Part shown: one piece after another, positions 35,139 through 45,345 of the stretch | Numbering within the stretch: the stretch's first letter is position 1 | Layout: each line of letters starts with the position of its first letter | NCBI RefSeq assembly: GCF_042661465.1 | Contig: NZ_JBHSWE010000001.1 | Location: forward strand, 62,001 to 126,000 | Length of the DNA stretch: 64,000 bases | Direction of reading: 5' to 3' | DNA from: Marinobacterium_A aestuariivivens | Lineage (GTDB): Bacteria > Pseudomonadota > Gammaproteobacteria > Pseudomonadales > Balneatricaceae | Position numbers and translations under genes: made by a program | Notes under the pieces: generated by a model | Seen by the model: only the letters and a program-made list of their open reading frames with translations | What the model was told of the DNA's origin: nothing | Databases searched by the model: none

Positions 35139-36485
35139 TCAGAACGGCACGATGGCCAGCAGCTGCATGTAAGTGTTGGTGTCGTCGCTGCCGATCTGGG
35201 TACCCCCGTCGGCGGCGCTGTTGTCGGGTGTATAGAAGCCCACCAGCGGACTCAGGATCAGGTGTTGGTTGACCACCCACTCGGCATAGAGGTCCAGTTC
35301 CTGGCCATCCAGCGCTCCTGTGCCGGCACCGGTATCGCTGAAATCGAAGAACAGGGCGCCGAGCGACAGCATTTCGGTCGGGCTCGCCTTGACGCCCAGG
35401 TGCTGGACCGTCGCATCGCTGTTGAAAGGCCCTGCGTAGTTCGCGGCCACCTCGCCCTGGAACCAGGTGCCGTAGCCGCGACTGAAGCCGAAGAACAGCG
35501 GATCGAAGCCCTCGTCGAACTCGGCATAACGATAGTTCACGGTCGGCGACCAGGGCAGGCCGGCGAAGGTCCAGCCGGCCTCCAGGTACCAGCCGTCGCC
35601 ATCGGGACGGCTGTCGTCGCCCTGATCCTGATCGACGTACTCGCCCGACAGGAACAGGTTCTCGACGCCGGCGTTGCCCTGGTAGCGCAGGCTCAGGGTC
35701 TCCTGGCCGTCGCGGTGTCCATATCCCAGTGCCTGGGCGTATTTGTCGTTGACGTCGAGCCCCTCGATATAGGTCAGCCCGAAGGTCCCCTTGTCCCCGA
35801 CATGCTCGACATTGACGCCGGCCAGTTCCATGTCGGCCTGGGCATGGTTGTCGGACTCGAGCCAGAACAGATCCGCACGCAGCCCTTCCCTGCCGCCGAT
35901 GCGCGCGACCGCGGTGCGGTCGAAGGCCTTGCGCGCGGCCAGCCAGTAGGCACCGCCACGATCGAAATCGAAGCCGCCGCCATTCAGGGCATCGCCGAAA
36001 TTGAGGGAGTCGCCGTTGATCAGGAAGCCGTCGCCGATCTGAAAATTCTGACGACCGAACGAGAACTCAAGGCCGTTCTCGCCCAGTGCCGGCACCAGGC
36101 TGCCGGAGCGCCAGCCGAGGTAGGCATCTTCCAGATCGGTCTCGCCCTCGTCGCCGGAGCTGAAACCGCCCGCATCGCCATCGCCCCAGGTACCCGAGGA
36201 CAGTAGATTGATACCGCCGAACAACGCCGCACCGGAACCGAGCGCCTGCGAACCCGACAGGCCGTACTTGACGTAGGCTTCCTGCCAGTCGGCTCCGCCA
36301 CGGTCGGTATCGAAGAGGTAGTTCTCGTCGCTGCTGAAGGCACCGGCCACCAGCTCGATATCGAGATTCAGTTCCCGGCCGTTTTCCGAATAGAGATTGT
36401 AGGCCGCCGCCGGCATGGCCAGGGTCGTGGCAACGGCGGCGGTCAACAACTGACGAGCGAAAGGCAGGGTTTTCTTGTTATGCAT
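35139..36485 (-). CDS. Outer membrane porin-like beta-barrel protein
   Basis: This 448-residue protein starts MHNKKTLPFARQLL (36485), with a signal peptide ending MPAAAYN. Alternating hydrophobic strands, many Gly/Asp-rich turns, FSFGRQNFQIGDGFLINGDSLNFGDALNGG-like blocks and a terminal Phe (LLAIVPF) mark a beta-barrel of the alginate-export or OprB-like type. It is the first gene of the porin-dehydrogenase unit. Its upstream region shares a TGTAAC direct repeat with qhpA, so it may bring the amine substrate into the periplasm. The substrate is not shown by sequence. Confidence 0.78.
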   Translation of the reverse strand: MHNKKTLPFARQLLTAAVATTLAMPAAAYNLYSENGRELNLDIELVAGAFSSDENYLFDTDRGGADWQEAYVKYGLSGSQALGSGAALFGGINLLSSGTWGDGDAGGFSSGDEGETDLEDAYLGWRSGSLVPALGENGLEFSFGRQNFQIGDGFLINGDSLNFGDALNGGGFDFDRGGAYWLAARKAFDRTAVARIGGREGLRADLFWLESDNHAQADMELAGVNVEHVGDKGTFGLTYIEGLDVNDKYAQALGYGHRDGQETLSLRYQGNAGVENLFLSGEYVDQDQGDDSRPDGDGWYLEAGWTFAGLPWSPTVNYRYAEFDEGFDPLFFGFSRGYGTWFQGEVAANYAGPFNSDATVQHLGVKASPTEMLSLGALFFDFSDTGAGTGALDGQELDLYAEWVVNQHLILSPLVGFYTPDNSAADGGTQIGSDDTNTYMQLLAIVPF

Positions 36486-36565
36486 GGGGGTTTCATTCCA
36501 TCGGGGCACGCCGGCCATGGTGTCCGGCGTCCGGGTTGTCGATACCGTCAAGACTAAAGCGTGGC

Positions 36566-36624
36566 TGTAAACCAGGTTCGCGCTCTTTGTGCGCTTTTGT
36601 CGGAATCTTGTAACAGGATGTAAC
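36566..36624 (-). promoter_or_regulatory. TGTAAC direct repeat upstream of the porin gene
   Basis: TGTAAC-AGGA-TGTAAC (36609-36614 and 36619-36624, 10 bp apart) lies 43 bp from a TGTAAA (36566). The same layout occurs upstream of qhpA (44376, 44418, 44428). A 10-bp direct repeat fits an OmpR/TorR-type response regulator. Confidence 0.6.
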
Positions 36625-36691
36625 TGGAGGGTGGTCAGTGGTGAATCGGAGGGCGCCATGAGCGCAGCAACCGCCATGGATGGCGGGAAGA

Positions 36692-36716
36692 TCGGTATTG
36701 CAGGAGCAAATACCGA
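36692..36716. repeat. Hairpin with invariant GCAGGAGCA loop, copy 2
   Basis: An 8-bp perfect stem (TCGGTATT / AATACCGA) encloses loop GCAGGAGCA (36700-36708). GCCATGGATGGC precedes it. The stem sequence differs from copies 1 and 3 but is fully paired. Confidence 0.55.
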
Positions 36717-36728
36717 CGAAACGCGCCG

Positions 36729-37234
36729 GGTGGCCGGTCAGCGATGGGGACAAACGCAGCCCGGGCGCGCATCCGGAAGGCACCCGGGACACAGACTACT
36801 GCCGCTGCTCGGGACCCTGATAGCTGGCATGAACGATTAGCCAGGCACGTGCGCTCGCAATACCGGAGAGACCGTCTTCGGCGAGATAGCGGGCCAGGTG
36901 GCCGGTCAGCGATGGGGACAAACGCAGCCCGGGCGCGCATCCGGAACGGCACCCGGGACACAGACTACTGCCGCTGCTCGGGACCCTGATAGCTGGCATG
37001 AGCGATTAGCCAGGCACGTGCGCTCGCAATACCGGAGAGACCGCCTTCGGCGAGATAGCGGGCCAGGTGACCGGTCAGCGATGGGGACAAACGCAGCCCG
37101 GGCGCGCATCCGGAACGGCACCCGGGACACAGACTACTGCCGCTGCTCGGGACCCTGATAGCTGGCATGAGCGATTAGCCAGGCACGTGCGCTCGCAATA
37201 CCGGAGAGACCGCCTTCGGCGAGATAGCGGGCCA
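36729..37234. repeat. Three tandem 168/169-bp repeats carrying the qhpE 3' end
   Basis: Units start at 36729, 36897 and 37066. The third unit contains the last 33 codons of qhpE (37134-37234) plus 68 bp of downstream DNA. The other two are nearly identical copies behind the gene. Each unit begins with GGTG[A/G]CCGGTCA, and the same 12-bp sequence recurs at 37235 inside qhpE. The duplication could have arisen between these short repeats. Confidence 0.9.
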
Positions 37235-37794
37235 GGTGACCGGTCATGTGGGCGCAGCCCATGCTCGCGCCGGAGGCGCCGAGCCGGCCGTCGAGCGGGC
37301 GGACGTGGCCGCCGAAGTCGGCGTATTCGGTGTCGAGGTGGGAGATTTCACCGCGGGCGCAGCGGGCATCGCCGGTCATGCGAAACACGCCCGGGTAGGC
37401 AGAGGGATACACCGGCTCGCCACGGGCCGGGCTTGCCGCGCAGAGCAGCACTCCGGCCGCGAGCGCGCGCTCGCAGGCATCGCGCAGCACGGGCCTGTCC
37501 TCGCGCAGCCCGAGACTCAGGTTGATTACCTGGACCTGCTGCCCGACCAGCCAGTCGATCGCCGCGGCGACCTGGACCGCGGTGGTGGAAAAACGCTTGC
37601 GGAACACCTGCGCCAGCACCAAGCGGGCGTCGGGCGCCAGTGCCTGAACGATGTCAACGATGGCGCTGCCGTGCCCGAGCCTGTCGACGTCGGCCTCGGT
37701 CTGCCAGAGCTGGCCGTCCTCGATCACGAAGGCGGCCTGGGCATCTATCCACGCCATCTGCTCATCGCGACAGCCGCTGTCGACGATACCGACC

Positions 37795-37802
<8 letters not shown>
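37134..37802 (-). CDS. qhpE: QhpE-like subtilisin-type serine protease
   Basis: This 222-residue S8 protease has Asp8 in GIVDSG, His44 in DRLGHGSA and Ser180 in GASGASMGC, and no signal peptide. In QHNDH biogenesis QhpE cleaves the 28-residue leader from the crosslinked gamma subunit in the cytoplasm. The start at 37802 overlaps the qhpF stop by 8 nt. The 3' end of the gene is repeated twice more downstream in tandem, without the catalytic part. Confidence 0.88.
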
Positions 37803-39524
<1,722 letters not shown>

Positions 39525-39578
39525 CGATAGTTTCCTTCGGTTGGGCACACCTGCGAAACAACACAAAACCGCAATACC

Positions 39579-39727
39579 GTAGGTTGAGTCTAGCGGCGCA
39601 GCCGCGTATCCCAACACCCGGGCTGCCGACAGCTACCCATCGATCCGGGGTCGATATGATGGGTTGCGCCGCAACAACCCCGCTGCACGCCTGCAGCACA
39701 TTTTCATTGCGGCTCCACCCATCCTAC
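39579..39727. repeat. GTAGG-type inverted repeat between qhpB and qhpF
   Basis: GTAGGTTGAG at 39579 and CACCCATCCTAC ending at 39727 are the outer arms. Inner CAACACCC... and GGGTTGCGCC blocks give further pairing. It fills most of the 286-bp gap between qhpB and qhpF, splitting the locus into structural and export parts. Confidence 0.55.
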
Positions 39728-39810
39728 TGTGTATACGAGGCCGCGACGAACAAAAAGGAGGCGCCGCAATACGGGGCCTCCCGTCTACTATACAGCTGCG
39801 TATGGAAATG

Positions 39811-40917
39811 TCAGTCCCGGATCGTCGCGACGCGCAGGTCCGAGGTGGTCATGTCGCCGCTGAGCTGGATCGAGCCGATCTTCTCCAGGGTGTCGGAGTC
39901 GTGGATCGAGATGTCGCTGCTGGTGCCGCCGACGTAGATCGTCTTGCCATCCGCCGAGATGTTCAAGTCGTAGTAGGTGTGCGGCATCTCGTGGACGGCC
40001 AGCGTTTCCCGCTTGCTGATATCGTGCTTGGACAGCGTATTGAAGCTGCCGTAGAAGATATTGGGATCACGCGGATCCGAGATGAAGTTGAAGACGATGA
40101 ACTCGAACGGAATGATCTCCTGGCGCACAGCTTCACCGGTTTTCAGATCCACGCGGCTGATGCCCCACCACCACTCGGCCGTCTCCATGTTCATGGACTC
40201 GTCCTGAAACCTGGCGGTGACGTACGGCATGATGTACTCGTTGGCCTGTTCGCCCTGGGAGTGCATCGCGAAGGCATCGGGCGGCAGCCACAGCGGGCCG
40301 CGATCCCAGCTCTGCAGCGGCGTGACCATGCGGGTTTTGCCGGTCTGCGGGTCGATTGCGGTGACGTCGGCGCCACCGAGGATCACCTCGCCCTTTTCGG
40401 TCGCGGCGATCTTGGTGATGCGCCGCTCCACCGGGTAGGTGCGCACGGGCTTCGCGTCTATCCCGTCGGCGATGTTGTAGACCGCCAGTTGCGGCTGCAG
40501 GACCTCGAAGCGGTCGGGCAGGTGCCTGACCGGGTTCTGCACGGTGTAAAGTTCTTTGCCATCGCTACTGACCGCGATCGACTGATGGCTCTTCACCCGG
40601 ATATTGTCCTGGGACTGGGCCGCGTGGAAGGTGATATCGCAATTCATGATATCGAAGCCGTAGACATCCTCGGTCATGTTGCTCAGCACGTAGGCACGCC
40701 TGCCATCCGGCGCCAGGGCGATGGAGCCGGTTCCGAACTTGCCGGGGATATCGCAGCTGCGCACCACCTCGTTGCTGGACATGTCGATCACCTGCAGCTG
40801 GCCCGGACGGGTGACCGTCAGCAGAAACTCCTGATCGGCACTGGCGGGCAATGCCTGCAGCACCAGCAGCGCGGCGCCGGCCAGGGCGGTCGTTTTCACA
40901 CTTTTATTAACATTCAT
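39811..40917 (-). CDS. qhpB: Quinohemoprotein amine dehydrogenase beta subunit
   Basis: This 368-residue protein has a signal peptide (TTALAGAALLVLQALPASA) and a seven-bladed propeller pattern with repeats such as GQLQVIDMSSNEVVRSCDIPG, IALAPDGRRAYVLSN, IAVSSDGKELYTVQN and LNISADGKTIYVGG. It is the beta subunit that, with QhpC, forms the substrate-binding cavity. It starts 15 bp after the qhpC stop and is intact. Confidence 0.92.
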   Translation of the reverse strand: MNVNKSVKTTALAGAALLVLQALPASADQEFLLTVTRPGQLQVIDMSSNEVVRSCDIPGKFGTGSIALAPDGRRAYVLSNMTEDVYGFDIMNCDITFHAAQSQDNIRVKSHQSIAVSSDGKELYTVQNPVRHLPDRFEVLQPQLAVYNIADGIDAKPVRTYPVERRITKIAATEKGEVILGGADVTAIDPQTGKTRMVTPLQSWDRGPLWLPPDAFAMHSQGEQANEYIMPYVTARFQDESMNMETAEWWWGISRVDLKTGEAVRQEIIPFEFIVFNFISDPRDPNIFYGSFNTLSKHDISKRETLAVHEMPHTYYDLNISADGKTIYVGGTSSDISIHDSDTLEKIGSIQLSGDMTTSDLRVATIRD

Positions 40918-40932
40918 CTACACCGCTCTCCG

Positions 40933-41256
40933 TTACTCGCCGTCCTCGAAAATACCTTCCAGCTTGCGCCAGTCCCTGTCGGCCTTGGCGACGCCTTCGC
41001 CCCAGTCCGGATAGGTGTTCGCGGTGTCAGGCACCTGGGCCGGCCACCAGCAGGCATCGGCGCAGCCATAAATATCGGACTCCATCGGCTGACACAGCGA
41101 GCCGAGGCCGCCGAACGGGTCAAGTTCCCAGCCCGGGTCGGTGGTGGCGGTACAGCCGACCACCGTTTGCATCGCGACAACGTCTTCGACTTCTTCCGGG
41201 CTCACCGCCTGGTTGATCAGTTTGGCTTTCTTGTTCAGTGATTTCAGATGTTTCAT
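40933..41256 (-). CDS. qhpC: Quinohemoprotein amine dehydrogenase gamma subunit, CTQ precursor
   Basis: This 107-residue precursor is modified to carry cysteine tryptophylquinone (CTQ). The first 28 residues are a leader without signal-peptide character; the mature part begins MQTVVGC. Numbering from there, all crosslink partners of characterised enzymes are present: Cys7-Glu16, Cys27-Asp33, Cys41-Asp49, and Cys37-Trp43 for CTQ (in GCADACWWPAQVPD). QhpD makes the thioether links and QhpE removes the leader. It is the best diagnostic gene of the locus and is fully intact. Confidence 0.97.
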   Translation of the reverse strand: MKHLKSLNKKAKLINQAVSPEEVEDVVAMQTVVGCTATTDPGWELDPFGGLGSLCQPMESDIYGCADACWWPAQVPDTANTYPDWGEGVAKADRDWRKLEGIFEDGE

Positions 41257-41258
41257 TA

Positions 41259-42727
41259 TCAGGCACTCCTCCTCGGAGAGACGTAGGCTTCGAAGAACCC
41301 CGGGTTCCCGAGCATGATCCGCGAGTACACTTCCACCCCGTAGTCGATCCAGTCGCGCATCAGGTCGCAGTAGTGATACGAAGGCTGTGTCGGATCCCCA
41401 TACTTGGCATAACTTTCGTGGTAGCAGCCCCCGAACAGAGGTTGCGGATACGGCAGGTCTCGCAGCCGGTGTTGCTGCGGTCCAGGCGCTTCTCGACGAA
41501 CTCGGCCAGCCGCGGCTTGTCGATGCCGGTCTCGACATTGCCGAACAGCGGCAGGTCGGAACCGGTGAAGCGGTGGCAGAGGTTCAGTCCGCCGTCTTTG
41601 TCGACCGCCAGCAGTTGCACGCCGGCACCGCACGGAATCAGCTTCTTGTTGCCCTCATACATGTCCGTGAGCATCTGGTGCATGTTGCCGAAGCCGAAGT
41701 TCTCGCCGCGCCGGGCGGCCTCGAGATAACGGCGGCCGAGCCGCTTCATGCCCTCGAACACCTCGACCTGCTCCCGGGCCGTGAGGTTGAACTCGGCGAT
41801 ATCACCGGAGGTCACCGGGCCGAAGCCGACTTCGGCGAAGCCGAGATCGTAGTAGAGGTGATCGAAGATCTTTTCGACGTCGGTGATACCGCGGGTCAGG
41901 GTCACGCGGCAACCGACCGGGCGCGCGGTGTAGCGCGCCAGCAGCATTTCCACCTTGCGGCGAACGACATCGTAGGTACCCTGGCCGCCGACGGTGATGC
42001 GGTTCTTGTCGTGCATCGCCTTGGGGCCGTCCATCGAAATGGTCAGACCGAAACGGTGCTCGTTGAACCAGTCCACCAGCTTCTCGTTGAGCAGCGTGGC
42101 ATTGGTCGTCAGGGTGAAGTCGACCTTGGCACCCACCTCGGCGAAGCGCTTCTCGCAGTAGGCCACCACCTCGCGGATCAGCGGCATGTTGCTGAGCGGC
42201 TCGCCGCCGAAGAAGACCACGTTGTAGCGCGGCTGATCCGGCGACTCCCTGAGCAGCATTTCGACCGACTTGATCGCCGTATCGTACCCCATCAACTCCC
42301 CTTTCGAGGGCGTCGTGAGGTCTTCCTTGTAGCAGTAGGTGCAGCTCAGGTTGCAGCCGGTGTTGACGTTCAGCACGACCGTGGTGAGCGGGAACTTCGT
42401 CACCTTCTGCGGTTCCGGGTTGAGACGTCCCACGACGCCCTCGCCGACGATCATCTCCAGCGCCCGGAACTCCGAGATCGCCTCCTCGACATCGGCGGCG
42501 CCGAAACGGCCGTTCAGGGGAGCCAGCTGTTCTTCGGTCACCTCGTCGTGGCGGTCGAACAGCGCCAGCAGCTCGCGGCTCAGGTCGTCCAGCTCGAAGA
42601 TACTGCTGCTGGGCACGTGGAACAGCATCTGGCGCGCATCGACGTCAATGCGGTGCAGATTCGGTTTAACCAGCGTCATGGCGCCCATAGTCACCTCTTG
42701 TTCTTGTTCAGGGGTTGCGACGGTCAT
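41259..42727 (-). CDS. qhpD: QhpD-like radical SAM thioether-forming maturase (one frameshift)
   Basis: This protein has about 489 residues after repair. The SAM cluster is in CNLSCTYC (Cys-x3-Cys-x2-Cys), and SPASM-type auxiliary cysteines follow (PCGAGVQLLAVDKDGGLNLCHRFTGSD, CETCRIRNLC). The frame breaks in a five-G run at 41428-41432; a sixth G restores LCSGGCYHESY and the C-terminal tail VEVYSRIMLGNPGFFEAY. It crosslinks the QhpC leader-bearing peptide. The ATG overlaps the qhpA stop by 1 nt, and qhpC begins 2 bp after its stop. Confidence 0.93.
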
Positions 42728-44330
42728 CAGTCCAGCACGCGGCGGACAAAGTCCTGCGGCGCAACCAGCAGGCTGCCCTCGCCCTTGACCTCGTTACCGC
42801 CGTCGCTCACGCTGGCGACGACCTTCAGGCGACCGACATTGTTGGCGGACATCTTGCGCTCGGGGTTGGGACCCGCGTCTCCGGGGTGAAGATACCTGCG
42901 GCATCGATCATGCCGGCGTACTTCTCGTCCTTGTCGTGTGCGGCCACTTCGTCGGCCGGCACGATGCTCCAGGTTGCCGGCATGTAGCCCAGGCGCAGAT
43001 CGTCGCCGGTACCGGCCTCGCCGTCTGCACCGGCGGCATAGCCGACGGCCCTGTAGGTGGTGCGGACCTTGGCCAGGTCGCCGCCGTTGCCGCCGACGCG
43101 GCTGAGTGCATTGGCCGGCATCACCTCGACACGCGCCAGGCTGTCGTAGACCGCCAGCGCCAAATCCTTGCTCGCAGCCCCCACCGTTACGGTGCGGGCA
43201 CCTTCGGTGCCGGTCGCACGGGCCAGTACGCGGATGCTGTCAGCGTCGCGCGCGATCACCTCCTCGATCTCGATGCCATCACCCAGGGACAGGTCGCCCT
43301 CCAGGTGCTGGCCGACGATGGTCAGCTCGGCGCTTTCGCCCAGCCGCAGGTGCGACGGCATCACGGCGACAACCGCGGCCTCGCCCCGATCACGGAACGC
43401 CATCAGCTCACCGCCGATTTCACGGGCTTCGGCCGAGAACATGCGCCCCTCCATCCGGCTGCCGTCGCTATCGGCGGCCATCACCTGGCGCATTTTCACG
43501 CCGTCGATCTCGATCGAGGCGCGCCACTCGTATCCGGTGTATAGACGGGCGCTGCCACGGCCGGACAGTTCGTTGCCGTCGGCGTAACGGCCTTCGAGCT
43601 GCAACTGATAACCGGTGTCTGATCTGGCGGCGCTCATCCAGGCGGTGAACTCGCCCCTGCCCGGCACATAACCCAGCACGCGCCAGCGACCGGTCAGGTC
43701 GGCCTTCGGCGCGGCTGTCCAGCTGTTCCACTGCGGCGTGATCAGCGGGAATTTCTTCCCCAGCTCCACAGCGGTATCGTTGCGGGCGATATCAAACCAG
43801 GCACGGTCACGCGCCAGGGAGTGCAGTTCGATGGTGGGGAACTGCCCCATATGGAAGTCGACCAGGCGTTTCCACTCGTCCTCGGTGCGACGCTGCAGCG
43901 AGAACCGCGCGGCCGAGTGGCAGCGGGCGCACATCTGCCCCAGGCCGTCGTCGACCCCGGATTCGACCAGGTTGGTGTCCTGCTCCAGCAGGTAGCGGTA
44001 GGGCTCCGTTTCCTGTGGCGCCAGGCCCTGGTGATCGGCCAGGTACTGCACCAGCGCTCGCTTGTCCTCGATCGAGATCTGAGCACCGCGCAGCTCCTGC
44101 ATGCGATTGATGGTCATCAGCCAGCCTTCCGGCGTCTTGCGCTGCTCGCTGATGCGTGTAAAGGGCGCCCTGCTGTCTCCGGTCTCGCTGTGACACGCCA
44201 GGCAGTTGTTGCGAATGAGCGTCTCGCCGTCCGGCTCCGCGGCCAGCACGGGGGCCGCAAACACCGCCAGTGCCAGCGCCGTCCGCACCAGCGGCACGCG
44301 TTTCTTGTTATGTGTAGTCAAAGCCACCAC
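42727..44330 (-). CDS. qhpA: Quinohemoprotein amine dehydrogenase alpha subunit, diheme (one frameshift)
   Basis: This periplasmic protein has about 534 residues with signal peptide VRTALALAVFAAPVLA. Two c-type heme sites are visible: CLACH and CARCH. The rest carries the alpha-subunit beta domains (LTGRWRVLGYVPGRGEFTAWM, SAELTIVGQHLEGDLSLGDG). One G is missing near 42.886 kb; repair restores AGIFTPGDAGPNPERKMSANN and the ending PQDFVRRVLD. It accepts electrons from CTQ. It is the first gene of the qhp operon and has a decameric repeat upstream. Confidence 0.94.
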
Positions 44331-44375
44331 TCCCTCACTGATGATGTTGCACCTGGAACGAATCTACACCTTAGC

Positions 44376-44433
44376 TGTAAATGAAGTTCCCTCGGTTTGT
44401 GCTAAGTTGTAGACGAATGTAACGGGCTGTAAC
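44376..44433 (-). promoter_or_regulatory. TGTAAC direct repeats between qhpA and the response regulator
   Basis: TGTAGA-CGAA-TGTAAC-GGGC-TGTAAC (starts 44408, 44418, 44428) forms three boxes at 10-bp spacing, 88-103 bp upstream of qhpA. A TGTAAA at 44376 sits 42 bp away. The porin promoter has the same arrangement, so both are likely controlled by the adjacent OmpR-family regulator, which may also control itself from here. Confidence 0.65.
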
Positions 44434-44553
44434 AGCCAAACATAAGTCTTTGATTTAAATAAGATTACCTGATCCGTGACACTCCGTGGCGCGGCTTTCC
44501 CCAATCCACGCCGTTGGTAGACTCAAAAGCAGTGTCCCCAGGAGTTTCAGAAG

Positions 44554-45282
44554 ATGTCGAATGCTGCCGCCCGTCCGGCCCATATCCTGATCGTCGAGGA
44601 CGATTTCGCCTCGCGCTCGCTGCTGGTGAGTTACTTCGAGAAGGAAGGTTACCGGATCAGCGAAGCGGAACAGGCCGATGACCTGCCGGCCAGGGTCAGC
44701 CGAGACCCGATCGACCTGGTGCTGCTGGACATCAACCTGCCGGGCAAGGACGGACTGACCCTGACCCGGGAACTGCGGGCCACCTCGACCTGCGGCATTA
44801 TCCTGGTGACCAGCAAGGGCGACGAGATCGACCGCATCGTCGGCCTGGAACTCGGCGCCGACGACTATGTCACCAAGCCGTTCAATCCCCGCGAGTTACT
44901 GGTAAGGGTCAAGAACCTGCTGTGGCGCGTACAGGGATCGGGACAAACGGGTGGGGGCGCGCGGGAGAGCCAGTGCTGGCACTTCGAAGGCTGGGCGCTG
45001 GATATCAACAAGCGTCAGCTGGCCGGTCCCGACGGCCAGCTCGAACGATTGCCCGAAGGCGAGTTCCGGTTGCTGCAGGCTCTGCTCTGCCATGCCGGCC
45101 AGGTGCTGAGTCGCGATTACCTGATGGACGCTATCCATGATCGCGAATGGACGCCCAACGACCGCTCGATCGATGTTCTGATCGGCCGCCTGCGCCGTAA
45201 ACTCGGCGATAACCCGTCCAATCCCCAGCTGATCCTCACCGCCCACGGCGCCGGCTATGTCTTCGCCGGCAACCTGAGCTGA
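44554..45282 (+). CDS. OmpR/TorR-family response regulator
   Basis: This 242-residue protein has a receiver domain (ILIVEDDFASR; phosphoacceptor Asp59 in LVLLDINLPGKDG; Lys in DDYVTKPFNPRELL) and a C-terminal winged helix (LPEGEFRLLQALLCHAGQVLSRDYLMDAI, DRSIDVLIGRLRRKLGDN). It is divergent from qhpA and 63 bp upstream of the giant hybrid kinase, its probable partner. TorR-type regulators bind 10-bp direct repeats; such repeats lie in both the qhpA and porin upstream regions. Intact. Confidence 0.9.
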   Translation: MSNAAARPAHILIVEDDFASRSLLVSYFEKEGYRISEAEQADDLPARVSRDPIDLVLLDINLPGKDGLTLTRELRATSTCGIILVTSKGDEIDRIVGLELGADDYVTKPFNPRELLVRVKNLLWRVQGSGQTGGGARESQCWHFEGWALDINKRQLAGPDGQLERLPEGEFRLLQALLCHAGQVLSRDYLMDAIHDREWTPNDRSIDVLIGRLRRKLGDNPSNPQLILTAHGAGYVFAGNLS

Positions 45283-45345
45283 GACGATGTACTCGCCGCC
45301 TGAGCCTCAGCATCGCTGCCTTCGTCACGCCACCGGACTGAATCG

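Noticed and set aside
36729..37234. CRISPR array
   Set aside because: The units are 168-169 bp, directly adjacent without unique spacers, and include coding sequence of qhpE; no cas genes are present.
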